64,000 nt of DNA from NCBI GenBank assembly GCA_017590115.1, contig JAGGNK010012892.1:2830351-2894350 (forward strand), written 5' to 3'. Position numbers and translations under genes: made by a program. Positions within the stretch are counted from its first letter, which is position 1, and the number at the start of each line of letters is the position of its first letter. Below are positions 1 through 15,504 of the stretch, one piece after another. The DNA is from Montifringilla adamsi. Its lineage: Eukaryota > Chordata > Aves > Passeriformes > Passeridae. The notes beneath the pieces were generated by a model, which had not been told where the DNA came from, ran no database searches, and worked only from the letters and a program-made list of their open reading frames with translations.

Positions 1-192
1 ACATGGAAGTCCCTCATAGCAATGTTTCCAGCAGAAGAGCCACTAATGAAGTTCAAATGTGAGTTTAAAGGGCAACATGTGGCAACCCCTAGTGCACACA
101 AATCACTTCACTGGAATGAGGGGCCAGGATTTGGTCTGAAAAGCATGTGAGCAGATTAACATGGAGCAGATTAATGAAATGTAATTCATTAC
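1..192 (-). other. STAT4: STAT4 intron downstream of the third coding exon (partial)
   Basis: This is intronic sequence after the donor GTAATGAATT at 192. No splice acceptor for a following exon is seen before the window edge. Confidence 0.9.
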
Positions 193-291
193 CTGTACAG
201 GCATGCTGGCTGCAGCCAATATTCTTCTTTCTTCTCTTAAGCAGTTTGAGATGATCACTGCTATATGCATGGGATTACCATGATATTTACC
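193..291 (-). CDS. STAT4: STAT4, third coding exon (residues 92-124); gene continues off the left edge
   Basis: This 99-nt, phase 0-0 exon completes the STAT N-domain. The acceptor is TGCTTGCAG|GGT and the donor CAG|GTAATG. It encodes 33 residues that begin GKYHGNPMHIAVIISN and then read CLREERRILAAASMPVQ, clearly STAT4. With the two upstream exons it gives residues 1-124 without interruption, so the exon boundary coincides with the end of the N-domain and the linker to the coiled coil. The coiled-coil, DNA-binding, SH2 and transactivation parts lie outside the window. Exon lengths and phases match the vertebrate STAT4 structure as I know it. Nothing suggests a pseudogene. Confidence 0.97.
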
Positions 292-994
292 CTGCAAGCA
301 CAAGTAAATACAACTCAAAAAAATTCCAGAATTCAGGATGTCCCTCTGGAAATGACAAGCAACATGATGTATGAGTGTCTATGAGGTACAGATTGGTGTG
401 GGTGGAAAAGACTCCCCTTTTCATGTGCTGGTTCAGCCTTTCAGGGCAGCATCAGTTAGTGCCATCGTCATAAAATATTCTGAACAGTGTTCCACGAAGA
501 TTATAAAGATACAATTCTGAGATGTACATGATTTGGAGATCAAATTGCTCCCCTGCTAACACAGCTGTTTTGAAAGGGCTTTCCTGTCAGCCTATTCTGG
601 GCACGATTTTATCACGTCTTCGATTTTCAATAGGATGTTGCTGCTTAGCATGTAGCACTTCTGCCAACAAAAAAGTTTGTAAGCATATCAATATGGTAAT
701 GATGCAAGCAGGAAAGCTTCCTCAGCATAAAGCAGAAGGCTTAAATTTTAATGTCTATGAACAATTTTTCTCTTTCAAAAAATAATGTGCCTGAGAAAAA
801 GGAATAAGTAATTTTTGTCCCAAGGTAAATAATGAAAAAAAAAAAAATCTATATTTTTATACCACCATAAATAAAGTGCTGAATTGCTGATGTGTGACTG
901 AGAACTGGGCACAATTTGAACTAATATTGGTTTATGCTGTATTTATAAAATTGAAATGATCCAGGACTCTCAAGCAGCTTCTTTATGATGATAT

Positions 995-1065
995 ATTCAT
1001 TCAGTGTTTCTCAGTATCCTTCAGCCTTTCATTCAGTATCATTCATTCAGATACCCTTCATTCAG
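995..1065 (+). repeat. Degenerate ATTCAGT-rich repeat
   Basis: The words CATTCAGT, ATTCATTCAG and CTTCATTCAG recur irregularly over about 70 bases. It looks like a decayed short tandem repeat in the STAT4 intron. Confidence 0.6.
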
Positions 1066-2761
1066 TGCTTGTAGTGTTAGTCCATTCATCAGGGTTAATC
1101 TATTTAATTTCTTTTCCTGTACAGTTTTCAGTTCTGGACTTACTCTATTTTCTCCTCTTTATCATAGTCTTTATTTTCATCATATCTCCCTGCCACTCAG
1201 AACCTCTTTTATTCTAGCTGTCTCTGAATTTGGCACAATAAGTTTATAAAAACTTTAATTAATGCCATATTTTCCTTTGATATCTAATACCAATTGTTAT
1301 GTTAGACACAAGGGTGTGAATGCATCTGACAGAAATGTGAACACATTGCTTCTGTATGCAACAAGTACTGTGGCATTAAACATACCTTTCTAATGCTTTT
1401 CACTAAACATTTCCTGTGAGCTCATGCATGAAATGTGTAATTTGAAATATGTTTTGACTTCAATTGCAAAGTGAACAAATACCGTATTAAAAATGGTAGT
1501 TTTGATCATGGCAACTTGGTTTGAGTTGCTTGGTATTAAATACCATGTGTACTGTGGTTCCAGGTATGGACTAAGGTGAAAGATGCAGGACTCTTAAAAC
1601 TAAAAAACCAAGGTACCAAATGTTCCCTTCCAAGAAAGCTTTGACTGCCCTCTCATTGTTAGCAATGAAATGAAACTTTGTTTCTATGGTTTCTGAAATC
1701 TTTTCAGGACAGTAAAAGGTACATGCCCCACAGTGCAACCAGTGCACACCCAGAGCAGCCCCAGTGCTGTGCCTCCTTTGATCTCCTTAAAAGCAGTTCA
1801 GGATGGTACTTTGCTCCAGCAACCATCTGTATCTGAGGAGCAGGAGTTATGAACCTGACTGGTTTTAGGAGCTTCTCTATAAACAAGAAATGATGAGTAA
1901 TACTACCCAGGACACACTATGTCTCAGATGAAACACCAAGCACTCCCTCCCTGCTTGCTCCTTCCTGGGCAGTGGGAGGAGACTTGATTAAGGACACACT
2001 GCTGATTTCCTTGTCAAATAACAGTGCCAAAGATCTGTCACTATGCATTTCTCTCTGGCAGCTCCATTACTGTAAGGACATTTCCTTCAACACCACTGCA
2101 CTTCAGGTCCAGTAATATATTCACAGTCCCCTTTATTGGGCATATTCCCAAACTCTCTCTCTCTGTAGTGTCAGGATGTAGCTTTGGGAAGGGAATAGAG
2201 CATGTGGGAAATGGCTGTGATCCTCCTGCAGAGGGTTGAGTGGGGTGTCCTGTGGATCTGAGGTCCAACAGCAGCAGCCAGGGCAAATTAACTGCAGCAA
2301 AGAGTGACTGTCCTCCTGGCTGTGCTCCAGCCCAGTGTCTGACACCTTAAGGATCCAATCCAGGCTGCTAACTGGGATGGAAATGATTCCTGCTTTTTTT
2401 ACTGACTGGGTTTTCTGCTCCTTGGTGGACTGAAACTGCTCAGCAAAGGATCAGTTTATTATTAAGGATGAGCACAGGTGAAGTTGGGAGAGGGGGGAAC
2501 AGTCCTGCCTTGCTTCAGCTGTTATGGCTAAGCCTGTCTCATCCATCTGTACCTTGATTAGAGAGGGAAAAGTCCTGTTACTAATAAGGTTTAGGATGAA
2601 AGCTGTGGGGAGAAATCTGCCACTGCTGTAAGTCCACTGATGGGCATATTAATTCCTCTGTTAATTTCTGCTTCTGGCTGTTACTTCTTTTTGGTAGTAA
2701 AACAGGGTTTCGCCTTCCCCCTAGATGGCCAGTAAGTGTTCATGCCATGCATTGGTACCTG

Positions 2762-2790
2762 AAGCTACAAAGCCTGAGGCTTTGTAGCTT
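2762..2790. repeat. Perfect 13-bp inverted repeat with 3-base loop
   Basis: AAGCTACAAAGCC, loop TGA, GGCTTTGTAGCTT, inside the large STAT4 intron. Confidence 0.95.
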
Positions 2791-5700
2791 ACCTTTGAGG
2801 CTGACCTTAGTCCTGGCTTACCACTGCCCAACAGAATTCCAGCACTGCAAGGGTGTAAAGGGGTCCAAAAAAGCTATTTAACCAAGTCAAGAAGAAATAA
2901 ATATCCTCTCTTGGAGCTGGAAAATGCATTCATGTAGAAGAGGCTCTTTAAAAAAAAAATTTGACAGTGGGATGTGTTAAAATTCCCCACAGAGGATGCC
3001 AGTTATTAGGGACTTCCCTAGCGTTTCTAGACACGATTCATATGCAAAACTTTCAAAAACACTTTCTTCCTCTCCTTTTCTTTGTTTCATTAAGAAAAAA
3101 ACAGCTGAACCAAGAGATGCAGTGGAAATTCACTTTCCCCCCTCCCTTTCTTTCTTCTCTAACTCATAAATCTGTAGAAACAAGCTGGTTCCATAGTGAT
3201 TCCCATACTTTTGTCAGGCTGGTGCTTCTTCAACTTGATTCAGTTTGAGTAGATGCCAAGAAGGTCAACAGAGAGCTGCCACCTGTGCTCCTGGAGCAGC
3301 CTCTTTTGCAGTAAGAGAGCATATGGATTGCAACTCATCAGTAATAAATGGATAAATGAATTGTAACACTAAATATCTCAATAATTGCAACTTAATGAAT
3401 AACGATAGCTACTAAAAGTCACAATAACCATGTTTTTGACTCTGGAAAAATAATAACATTAAAAAATTTCTGCCTGTGTTTTATACTTCTCAGCTGTAAT
3501 TACACTTTGGAATGCACTGCTTGGTATTCCCTTATTATTCATCTACTTCCAGCTCTTGTTGCTCTGCACTTCCACTTTGTCTTTGGCTGAGGGCAGAAAT
3601 TGCCCAACATGACCTTGATTTCTGAATGACTAATTGAAAACTATCTCCTATCAGCAAAGAGTAGTATAAATTGGAAAATTAAGGAACTTTAACCAAAAAT
3701 GACTTGAGATGGGAGAATCCTAACTCAGTGACATGAACACTAGCAGCCAGAAGAGGAAGAAGAGTGTGGATTCTTTAGATATGCAAAATTGTATTAATAA
3801 GTTTAAACATGTAAGGAGAAAATTTATATTTGTATTTTGACAAATACCAACACAGAGAAATTGAAGATTAGCTTTTCTTCTTTCAAATCAAAATATCTGC
3901 TAATATTACTGCAATTTTGTTGTTCTTAAAAGTTTTCTTTCTCCTCTCTTCTGTTCCAGTGAGGTCTTTCCATGCCATGAGTTACAACAAAGAACAAATT
4001 ATCTTATTTGGACTGGACTCTTCTCAAGAACTACCAGCATGATGCTAAATTTAAGCAAGCAGGGGGAACTTGAACTTTCATTCTGAACAGGTGACAATTT
4101 TCTGAGAATGCTGATGACATTTTCTTGGAGAAAACCTTCCTACTGCCACCCGGCATGCACTCTTTCCACTCCAGGGACATCTGTTGTGACAGTATCTTAC
4201 TAGATCATGGAGAAAAACAAAGAGGCATTTCTGCAAAAACAGTTTGTACATTATAGCATGCAGAGTTTGTGCCCTTTAGCCAAATTTTAAAACAGCTTGA
4301 ACTCTTTTGGAGTATGTTAAAGGTGCAGGAAACAGTGGCTGGGGAAACGCAAGGTTAGATTCTGTAAGCTGCAAGGTAATGGATAAACTTTAAAATACAT
4401 ATTATGGCATTTTAAAATACATGTGCTTTCAAAAAGAACATCAAACAAATGTAAGTTTTAGTATCTGCTTGCTCTAACAGAAAGGAAGAAATCTAGACCA
4501 GACTCATTCTCTTACTCTTCTTTTCTTCCCATTTTTAAAATGTCAATATTTTAGCTGATTTTCCTGTGGGCAGCTCCATCATAAAGTGGATCACTCCCAG
4601 CCACACTAACACTGACTGCTGTCCTTCTGTCAAAGGGCTCTGTACACTGTACACACCTATCAGTGAATACTGGATGTGCACTGTGTGAGCAACTGGCTCT
4701 GTTTTCAGTGGTGAAAGTAGACACCACTTTGTTAGTTGGTCTCGACTTGTAATGTAGAAGGATGGGCTATGAAACCCTTAGAAAGTCAGTCAGGGGTTTG
4801 CCTGATTATCTCTGTATTTTCAAGGTGACCTAAAAATGGACTCGAGTAGGTTTTGGTGCTTTCCAGTTCTGAAAATTGCTTCAGAATTTGGTCAGGTTTT
4901 CTCTTCTTTTCCCCTTTTTCTTTTCTTCATTTTTTTTTTTTTTAACTCTGAAACCATCAGCTGTTTTTATTCTCATTTCTGCTAGTAAAAGCCCTTCTTG
5001 AGCTTCTTAATTGTATACAATAGGAGCTTTACTTGGAGGGGTGAAAGGGTTATTTAGTATGACCATTGAAGTGTTTGTTCATACTGAATGAATATTTAAA
5101 GAAGCTGATGGAAGGGAGGAGAAATAGGAAACAGCAAGGCAAAGTCAAGCACAAATACATTTCCTTCCCTATTGCTTACTTCTGATATGATTATTTTACA
5201 AAGTTGGGTACTCAGCATCTTTCTGGATAAGCAAATATCTCATCTTTCATAAAATCAAAAACAGGGAGAAAAACCCCTTTTGTCTATAATTTTATTTTTT
5301 AAAAGAAAAAAATATTTGGTTTAGCTATGTATCTCGATTGTGTGGGTAGGAAGGCATAGCTGTACATACATATTTCCCATTTTCACCTTCAAATATGACA
5401 AATAACACTTCACCTTGATTTGTTTTCTACCTCTGTTTATGCATCCAGGCAGAAAGTCTAATGAAGACAACAGCAGAATACAAAGAAAGAGTTGGTCCTT
5501 GTGTTAGCCTGATAAAGGTTAAGTGTTTGGGAGTTTTTTGAAAGCTTGTACTTAAACAGGCAGTATTCTCACTAAAAATATTCTACTAGAAAGATGCATC
5601 TGTTTTATCTAGGTCTTTAAGAGGAAGTACCTGTGACACTATTTAGACTGCTCTTGTACTTTTGTTTTTAGATTTCTCCTTCCCCCTCTCAAAATATGTA

Positions 5701-6170
5701 AGAGAAAGGCAACCTCATTGTTTTAGAAAACTCCTATGAGATGTGTAGGAAATGTTAATACACAGCTTTGTAGTCTTGTAGTTTTCTCATAGCATGTGAT
5801 GCATAACTTCCAGATGATCATAATTTTTTCTGGGGGCATGTGCAACTAAATTGCGATAGGCAAATCTGTAAAAGCACAGTGAATGAGCTGTGAAGGGAGA
5901 GGTTTTTTTCTCCACCCCTCAAGTTCCGCTGCTGAGTCCCTCACAGCAGACACTAAAACCACTCCAGGAATAACCTACAGAAACAGCAGATTTCTGTGCA
6001 GGTAAGGTGAGATAAAGCTACAGAAAATACATTTCTGTGGAAATCATCATCAGACAGCAGAACTGTATAGACAGAGATGGGTGAATAATGTAGTGATGCC
6101 TCTTATTTGATATTTATTTAGGAATAAATAACTTGTTTAAATGAGATTTATTTGAAAGTAAATAAAAATA

Positions 6171-6214
6171 CCATGAAAAAGGGTAAAATAAATACCCCAT
6201 GAAAAAGGGTAAAA
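6171..6214 (+). repeat. Short tandem duplication, period 26 bp
   Basis: CCATGAAAAAGGGTAAAA occurs at 6171-6188 and again at 6197-6214, separated by an A/T-rich spacer, within the STAT4 intron. Confidence 0.9.
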
Positions 6215-9200
6215 CATCAGAGGACAGAGAGGACTGATCTCCACATCCCCCTCTTCCTCTGGGCACAAAGACCTCAGTATTATTAACTAATCTCTCAGGC
6301 AGATGTTCAACTGCAACTGGGCTCTTAATACTTCAGAATGAACAAAACCCACAACAGGTTATTTAGTTTGCTTGTATTTTTACTTCTGTATGCAAGTTAA
6401 CTGTTTTTCATTCTACAAAACCAAACTGAAAGGTTTATAAACTTTTTTTGCTTTCTGTAAATAATAACTAGAAACCCGAACATATTTTACTTGTAACAAG
6501 TAACCTTTTTCAGCCTTGTACCAATAATTTTTAAAAACCTTTATTTGCTGCAGTCACCAGGCTGCAGTTGCTAGGAGCAGACACCTAGCTGCTTCAGCAA
6601 ACAGACTTCTGTGCGGGGTTTCCCATTTGCACGCCAAAATCTTCTGTAAACAGCTTTAATGGTTGTACTGAAAAACTCACTGGGAGCAGTCTAATACAAT
6701 CTGAATTGTGTTAGACAGCAGGACACGCTGGTTCAAAACATGTCCTCCTTTACTGTGTTGAGTTGTTGATCTGGCAGGCTACACGAGTGCTAAATACGTG
6801 TAAATAACATTTTGAAATGGATCTTCTGTGGTTTATTAGGAACTTTCCCTATTTTGTTCCATTCTCAGCCTTTTGTAAGCTTTAACAGGAAACTGCAACT
6901 AAAACATCAATGGCTGTTTCCACTCTTTGCAACTGTTTCTCAGCACAGGGCTCATTAGAATTGTTTGTTGAGCACCGACTGGAATGTCCTGTTTCGGATC
7001 TAACGCTATTTTGTCCACTTTCTTTGATGTACTGAAATGAATAATCTTAGGATTGTTCCTTGCAATCCTCATGCATGTTCCTTTCTGGTACAGAGGCTTT
7101 TGTAAACTGTCACTTGAACAAAACAACCTTTATTTGTTCACTTAGTTCTCTCTGAAGAAGCACAGGGGTGCTCATCGAAGATGGAAACAAACTGGGCAGC
7201 ATAACCAGGAACATGACACGGAATCAGGAATGCACTGCTGGGTTACTGTTTTAAGCAGCATCATGTAAAGATGTATTTGTAGAAAAACAAATGCCTTAAT
7301 ATATGTTGCTTCAGATGACAGAAGATACTTTCAGAACTATTCCAGACCTTTCCATAAAAACAGAGCTGTGTAGGATAAAGTAATGTAACTAAAGAACTAT
7401 TTCCCAGCTACTTACTATAACTTCCAAAAGCTTGTTTTTATATAACTGGTTGGTGTGAATCAGCAGATCTGGTGCTTCTGCCTGACCTCTCCCTTTGTAA
7501 ACAGACCCTAAGGTGTTAATGGTGTGTGTGCCCACAGACCTGCTCATTCAGGCATAGTCCCATTACCCTCCCTCCCCTCATCTCAGGCTCTAGCAGGGCT
7601 GGGGAGTTGGTAAAGTCCACAAATACTGGAGAATCTGCTGTGAGAATTAAATGAATTTCATGAATATACATAATTTACAGCAAATTGTTCCCCAGAGCAC
7701 ACAGTATACTCATTAACTCGGGCTTCAATGGTAAATGAGCAGAGCAGCCCTTCTTTTTTTTGAAATCTGTTATTTCACTTCTATAAAGGAAAATGTATGT
7801 AATCAGATTTCACCCTGAATACCATAAATAGAGAAGTGACACAGATGCATGTTGCCATTAATGAGAAGGGATTGCTTTCAGAAGTAATCTTGAGACTAGA
7901 GTATAAATAAGGGTTTCAGTTATGAGTAGGATGATTCTGGGAATTTCTGCTTTTTTCCTGATAGGGTTGTCCTGCACCTGTCACAGAGCACAGCACAGAC
8001 ACAGGCTCCTCCTGATTGCTTATCTGAACCCATACTTGGGCCAGGCTGCATTCCACGAAGCTACTTCTTGTCCAGCAAGAGGAGTGCTCCAGCTTTCCAG
8101 CTTGGAGTGTGTGTGGGGAAGGACATCCCAGAGCTGAACAGGCAGTTGCCACCAGCATCATTCCTAAATGGAGCGGTGGGACATGAGGGCACTGTGCACA
8201 TCTCTGATTCCCAGGCTCCTCTGAGCCTCCCCTGCCCTTGGCTCCCTGGCTGCACTGCAGCCCGGCTGCTCTCTCCCAACCCAGGATTTTGGTATGTGAG
8301 TCAGGAATGTAGACAGTGCCTGTCTTCCATGAGGGTCTCTGAGCACTGGTGTGTGGAACAGGGGCTCACATCAGGGACAGGTGTCACATATATGTGATGC
8401 TGTCATGTAGAAACGTTCCTTCTGAAAACTGGGATGTAATCATCCACAGGCCAAGGTCATGCAGACTCCTACATCTGCAGTTTGGTTCCTAGAAGTGCTA
8501 GGCAGCTCTTCCAAGCTTAACATCTGCCCTTTACATTTTGTTGTCATAACAACAGCACAAATCATCTCCTTGTGACTAATCTGCTTTGCTTTTCTCCATC
8601 TAGATTTTAAGAAAGAGAAAGAACTATAAGCATAGTTTCCCCCACTGCCTCTGAACATTTTCTCCCTCTTCCCTTTCCAAGACTGCTGCTGGGGGGAGCA
8701 GGAGCTCTCTAGGAAGATGGACAGAGAATTTAACCTTAGAAAGTGACTGTGCTGTTCTGCCTCCCACTGAAGAGCACAGCAACAAAAGGCTGCTCTGCTA
8801 TAAAAATGAATCCAATTTACTGACTTGAGAAGTAATAATAATGTAGGAAGTAAATATGAAGAATTTTAACCTAAAATGCTGACCCTGATTTTAATACAGT
8901 ATGTGCATTCATACGAGATTAATGTCAGGAAGAAGGTATTTTTCAATGAGAGCAAGAAATAGAGAAATGAATTACAGAGAGCTAGCAGTGACAACAGCTG
9001 CTTAGCTAAGTTTCTTAACACTATTGTCAAGTGCTTATAACTTTTTCAAATTACATATTTGCCAAAGCACTATTCAGTGTTTCTTTTTGCCTGCAGATAA
9101 TTTTGGAAATGTAAGCAGTCTAAGCAGGAATGCCACACTCCATAGTTATTTCTCTAATAGTGAGAGAATAGGGATGGTCCCTGTGTTCTAAAAGCAGGGG

Positions 9201-12200
9201 TGCCAGGCAGACCCATCTTCCTGCTTGGACTTATGCTCTTTGCCCTTCACAACTGCCAAGGTTGCCCAAAACTCTGTATTGCAACTGAGGCAGGCAAATT
9301 CTCTTTTCTTTCACTATTTCCATTCTTATTTTCACAGAACAGCTAACATATTTATGTAGAGATGTTTCAGTAAACAGTCTGAATAGAAGATTTTCTCAAT
9401 TTTATAACAAAAATCCCAGGGAAATTTTTTAGGTGAGGTGTGCTTGGCTGTGGTGCTGGAGACTCCTAGAAATAACACCCTCCAGACTCAGGAACGGCAT
9501 TGGGAATCTTGATCCTAAGGAGTCCTTGTCTGTCTAGAAAACAGCTGCACAGGCCACTTAGGAAGTGTGCATTGCTTCCTCTTCTAAGGCTGCCTTTCAC
9601 TAACCATCCAGTTGTATTTCTGATTAAATGTTAGTCTCTCCATTTGTGTTTTGTCAAGAACTGCAGGTTGCTTTTGAATAGCTTTTGTGTGTTCTCTAAT
9701 TGAATTTTTCTTTATTATTGCTATTGTCATAGCGTTGAGGAGCCTTTACCACAGCTCAACACGCTATGCTGTGTATATAGTGATAAGTGCTGGTTTCCAG
9801 CATTATCTATTTTGTCAAGCATTACTCAACAGGGTAACACAATTTGGCTCAAAATAATGAACAAACATTGTACTCAGATCTTGTATTGTGGTTGGACAGC
9901 TTTGTGTGTGTGCACGATGCACACGGATCTGTGCATCTGTGTGTGGTTCAGAGGGGAAGGAAGAGGAGGGAACTGTGAAATTTCAAAGAAATGCTTACAC
10001 TAGAGAGCGAAGCAGAGATGAAGGTGGGCTCATGGTAACTAACCTTCAGAGAAAGTCAAACCAACATTGTTCACAGAGTCATCAGATAGGAAAAGATGTT
10101 TACAAAAGCAGCTTCCTCCCCTGTTTGGGAACCCAGTCTTTCTTTCATCAGTCACTGAAAAACCTCATTAGTTTTACAGCATAGCATTCCAGCCTCCCAT
10201 TCCCTAGGTGGTGTGTTGGGACAAAAAGGACCATGGCATCCTGCTCTGTACATCAGTCACATTTTTCTGGTGCTGTCTCACAAACCTGTCACAAACTAGC
10301 TCAAATTGCAGGAGTTAGGTATCTGCAAGGGCTTCCAGCTGTGGCTGGGACGCCAAATGCCCATTTCCAATCTTCTCACATATTCAGCAATAAAATGCAA
10401 CCAGTGATGCATTAACAAAAGATTAGACCCATAATTAGATAATTTGTATACTCAAAGTTAGGAACATTACAGAACATACTGTCCATGCTATGTGCCACAT
10501 TCAGTCCATTAATCACACTTGACAGTTGATGACAAGGATAGGCTGTCAGCTGGTTTCAGCTACTATAGCATTTCTTTACTGATGTACTCACCTAATCAGT
10601 GAAAGAAATAATTTTAACAGCTGCAGCAGGAGACTACAGGTGCAGCTCTACAGAACATGCAGCCCATACTTTGGCTGAAAATGCATTTATCCTCTATGTC
10701 CTATACCTTATAAGTTGTAACATAGTGTTTTACACAAAAATCAAAGATTCTGGTGTCACAGATTTCTTAAGACAGTACAAATTATTTTTCTTATCCAATA
10801 ATAGGTTGTTATCAAGCATTGCAAGAACCTAGAGCTACTCCAGCCTATTCTAATTATTTTGGAGATCAAAATGTAGACTGTGGGTGATAGTGTTCAAAAT
10901 CAGGTAAAGCTCCAACAGTGAAAGTGCCATGCAGTTTTTGGTGGTGTATTTTGATAGCTTTTTGTCTAAATTCAGGTTATGTGCTGTCTTGATGCAATGA
11001 AGAAAGGTCAACATTACTGGTGATAGGGAGAGCTGCTGTTCTTGGTTTTTTTTCTCACCAAGAAACATTCTACTGCAACGCTCAAGATTCTGATCCTGTT
11101 TTATAAGCAGTATAAGTAATTCCAATATCACACATGTGCTCTCAAGGAGTTCATAACACTGCTCAGCTGTAATGGGGATGCCTGAGCATTTTGACTTGTT
11201 CTGGAATCATGACTCAGACCCTAGCACCTGAGAAACCATTTAATCACAAATCACTTGAAACTCCCCTCCTCTTGCCTTTCTGGAATAAGCCTCCTTTACT
11301 TTGTGCTCTTCCTGAAGCACATAATGATATAATTTCCAAACATGACAGGACTTGAAAGAAAGGGTTTTCATTCAGGCCATTTTCACACTGGTTATTACAT
11401 GAACTCAAATGAGTTCACCCAAGGCCTGATTGCTTGGCTCGGTGTGCCCAGTTTGGCAGAGCACACAGAGCTGATGCTTCAAATTTTGGTGAAAAATTTA
11501 GAATAAAATAAATGGGCAAAGAGCAGAAGGAACAACAATGAGAGACTTTAATTCTGTAGATCTTGTATGTAAATATGTTCTAGTCCTTCTGCCTGTGCAG
11601 GTACTATCATAAATGCATTGTCTTTTAAGGCAGGAATACACCAGTGTAACTGCTTGACCTGAAATGCTCTTTCCACACATCTTCTCCTGTGGAAGAATCT
11701 TTTACTGAGGTGATACAGCTTTGTGGTAAAATGTGCCAAGATCATTACAGAACAAAAAGGATTTCTGCAGCTGAGTAAATTTGGTGTTTGAAGAGTATTG
11801 AAATTATGAAAAGTGCTGCTCCAAAACCAGAAAATTACAGGAGGCTGCTTGCATAGCATAGGATGAAAAAGTGGCAGTGATGGAAACAGTGTCATATTTT
11901 TAAGAGGCCACCGTTAGGGATAAAGAGTAGAAAGACACGCTATGAAGAGAACAAAGTAATTGATGAAGTCATGAAGATTTTCCAGGCCAGTGTGTGTGTA
12001 TGTACATATGTCTCAAATAAAGAAAATGTTTGGCAAGCAATGTAATTATCATTTAAGTACTTATGGAAAACACCATTAAAGAAGAGAAAAACCCCCAAAC
12101 TCCATGGCATATCTGCTTTATGCAGAAGACAGATAGATGTCAGGAAGTAGGTGACTAATGAAGTGGAACTCTGAGAATCCTTGCCTTAGATAAACAATTA

Positions 12201-12754
12201 TTAGAGAAACATTCAGCCAATCAAAATAAATATCATTTTGCAGAAGCCTAACGGTAAATCCTTTAAGCAATTCATAACAAATAATCCCAGAAAAGCATAA
12301 AACAGCAAGCATGCTAATGATTTACAGAGGTTCCTTTTTCATGGTGCTGCCTTAAGCCCCAAGCATGTATTTTATTCCATAGTTAAATATCTGTAGGTGT
12401 CTGAGAGGTAGTAATTACATTTGTAATAAACATGAGCATCTATAAGCACTGTACAGTCTTATTTGTAAGAGCTCAGTGAAACACAGATACGCACAGAGCT
12501 AAGAAGTCACAGCATTTGTATCCAAGCTGCATGCATTGAAACAGGAATTACTGTTCCACAGAAAGACAGTGGAATTGTTATTTTGAATTATCTTGTTGGA
12601 GGCTCAGTTTTCCCAGAGCTGCTCAGAGTCTACGGCAATCGGGGCAGCTCTGAGCTGGGCATCGGAACAAACTGCACTCCACAGAGCTCGAGCACTGCCT
12701 CCAGAGACCAGTGAGAGTGTGCAGTGCAGTTTGCCATTTGAAGTAATGACCCAC

Positions 12755-12899
12755 CTGCAGCAGCTTCCTGACTCTTTTCAGGTTGTGGATCAAGAGCAGA
12801 TTCTTCTCCTGTGACACCCGGTCCAGCTGTTCGTCCACCTGTATTATCAAATTCTGCAAGAGGATCATTGCCATTGCTTCATTGTTGGCTGCAGCCTCC
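12755..12899 (-). CDS. STAT4: STAT4, second coding exon (residues 43-91)
   Basis: This exon continues the N-terminal STAT interaction domain (helical, mediates cooperative dimer-dimer binding on tandem GAS sites). It starts after the acceptor ACTCTTTAG with a G that completes Trp43, then reads EAAANNEAMAMILLQNLI and continues to RVSQEKNLLLIHNLKRVRK before ending LLQ. The donor is CAG|GTGGGT. Its length is 145 nt (1 + 48 codons), so it ends in phase 0. The family-typical run KNLLLIHNLKR is intact and there is no stop or frameshift. Open frames that continue past 12755 towards 12623 are intron read-through, and the plus-strand frame at 12593-12814 is a shadow. Confidence 0.97.
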
Positions 12900-14584
<1,685 letters not shown>

Positions 14585-15504
14585 TCAGTTGTTTTCATTG
14601 CAGCTCTTATATATGTTGACATTTTATTCTGTCTTTCAGAACAGTTGGTACTTGAGTAAATTTAGTTAGTTAAAGGGAAGAGGGAAAAAAGTGAGCAAGG
14701 CCATTAAAGAAGTTTTGGGTCTTGCACTTGAATGGGCATCTCTGTCAATTCCCTTCCTTTATGTACATTTTTGGAGATACTTTATGATGCTTATAAAGTG
14801 GCAAAAGTGCATTTACACACCATCTCTCATCAAGGGAAGAAGTTTAGGATTGTACTCTTCAAACCTAGGTAGAACTATTCTTATTGAAGGGCAGTGGAAA
14901 GCAATGATTTTTCTCTCTTCTTGGTGAATTCATGCCACTCAAATTTTTCCTAAAGTCATCATGGTTCTGTGTTACTGTGCTGTTCCTAAAGCCCCACATT
15001 TTCTGTTAGGACAGTACTGCTTTACAACCTAAATCTAGTACATCTCTAATTTAAATTACCATAGAATTATATTTGATGTGCCCTGGGATCTCAGTCCTAG
15101 GGCTGAGATCAGTGGGCTCTGCCAACACCCTGATCCCACAGCAGAGGTAATCTTCCATGTCTTCTTAACAAAAGACACAAAATATATTCAGGGCTAAAGA
15201 CTGAAGTTGGCCAACAAAATATGGATCTGTTGGAACATTTTTGATAGACACTTTTCCTGAAGAAAAAGACAAAATTTCATCAAAACGGACATTTTTGTAG
15301 AAAGCTGACCTTTTCATATGCAGCTTTTCTATTTCCAGTTCTGAATTGTAGTTTCAGAATGTCAACAGTTTCAAATAAAGATATCATATTTTAATGCTGT
15401 AGTCTTTCATGTTGCATTTTTAAAGTCAGAAGAAAGACTTTTAAAGTAAAAAAAAAAAAGAAAAAAGTAGTATCTGAAGGTTTAATGGAGTCCTGAGCAC
15501 TTAC

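Larger units (their letters stand above)
292..12754 (-). other. STAT4: STAT4 large intron between second and third coding exons (12.5 kb)
   Basis: The intron is bounded by donor CAG|GTGGGT (12754) and acceptor GTGCTTGCAG (292). It corresponds to human intron 3, which in people carries the autoimmune-risk haplotype tagged by rs7574865 and is rich in lymphoid enhancers. No coding exon, tRNA or clear transposon was seen inside. It contains a degenerate ATTCAGT-rich repeat near 1 kb, a perfect hairpin at 2762, a 26-bp tandem duplication at 6171 and a pyrimidine tract at 4905-4945. The many open frames of 60-110 codons in it, including the cluster at 7.9-8.4 kb, show no family resemblance. Confidence 0.9.

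Noticed and set aside
8068..8397. 109-codon frame among a cluster of overlapping frames at 7.9-8.4 kb
   Set aside because: Several overlapping frames on both strands in slightly GC-richer intron DNA, none with splice logic or a known domain.
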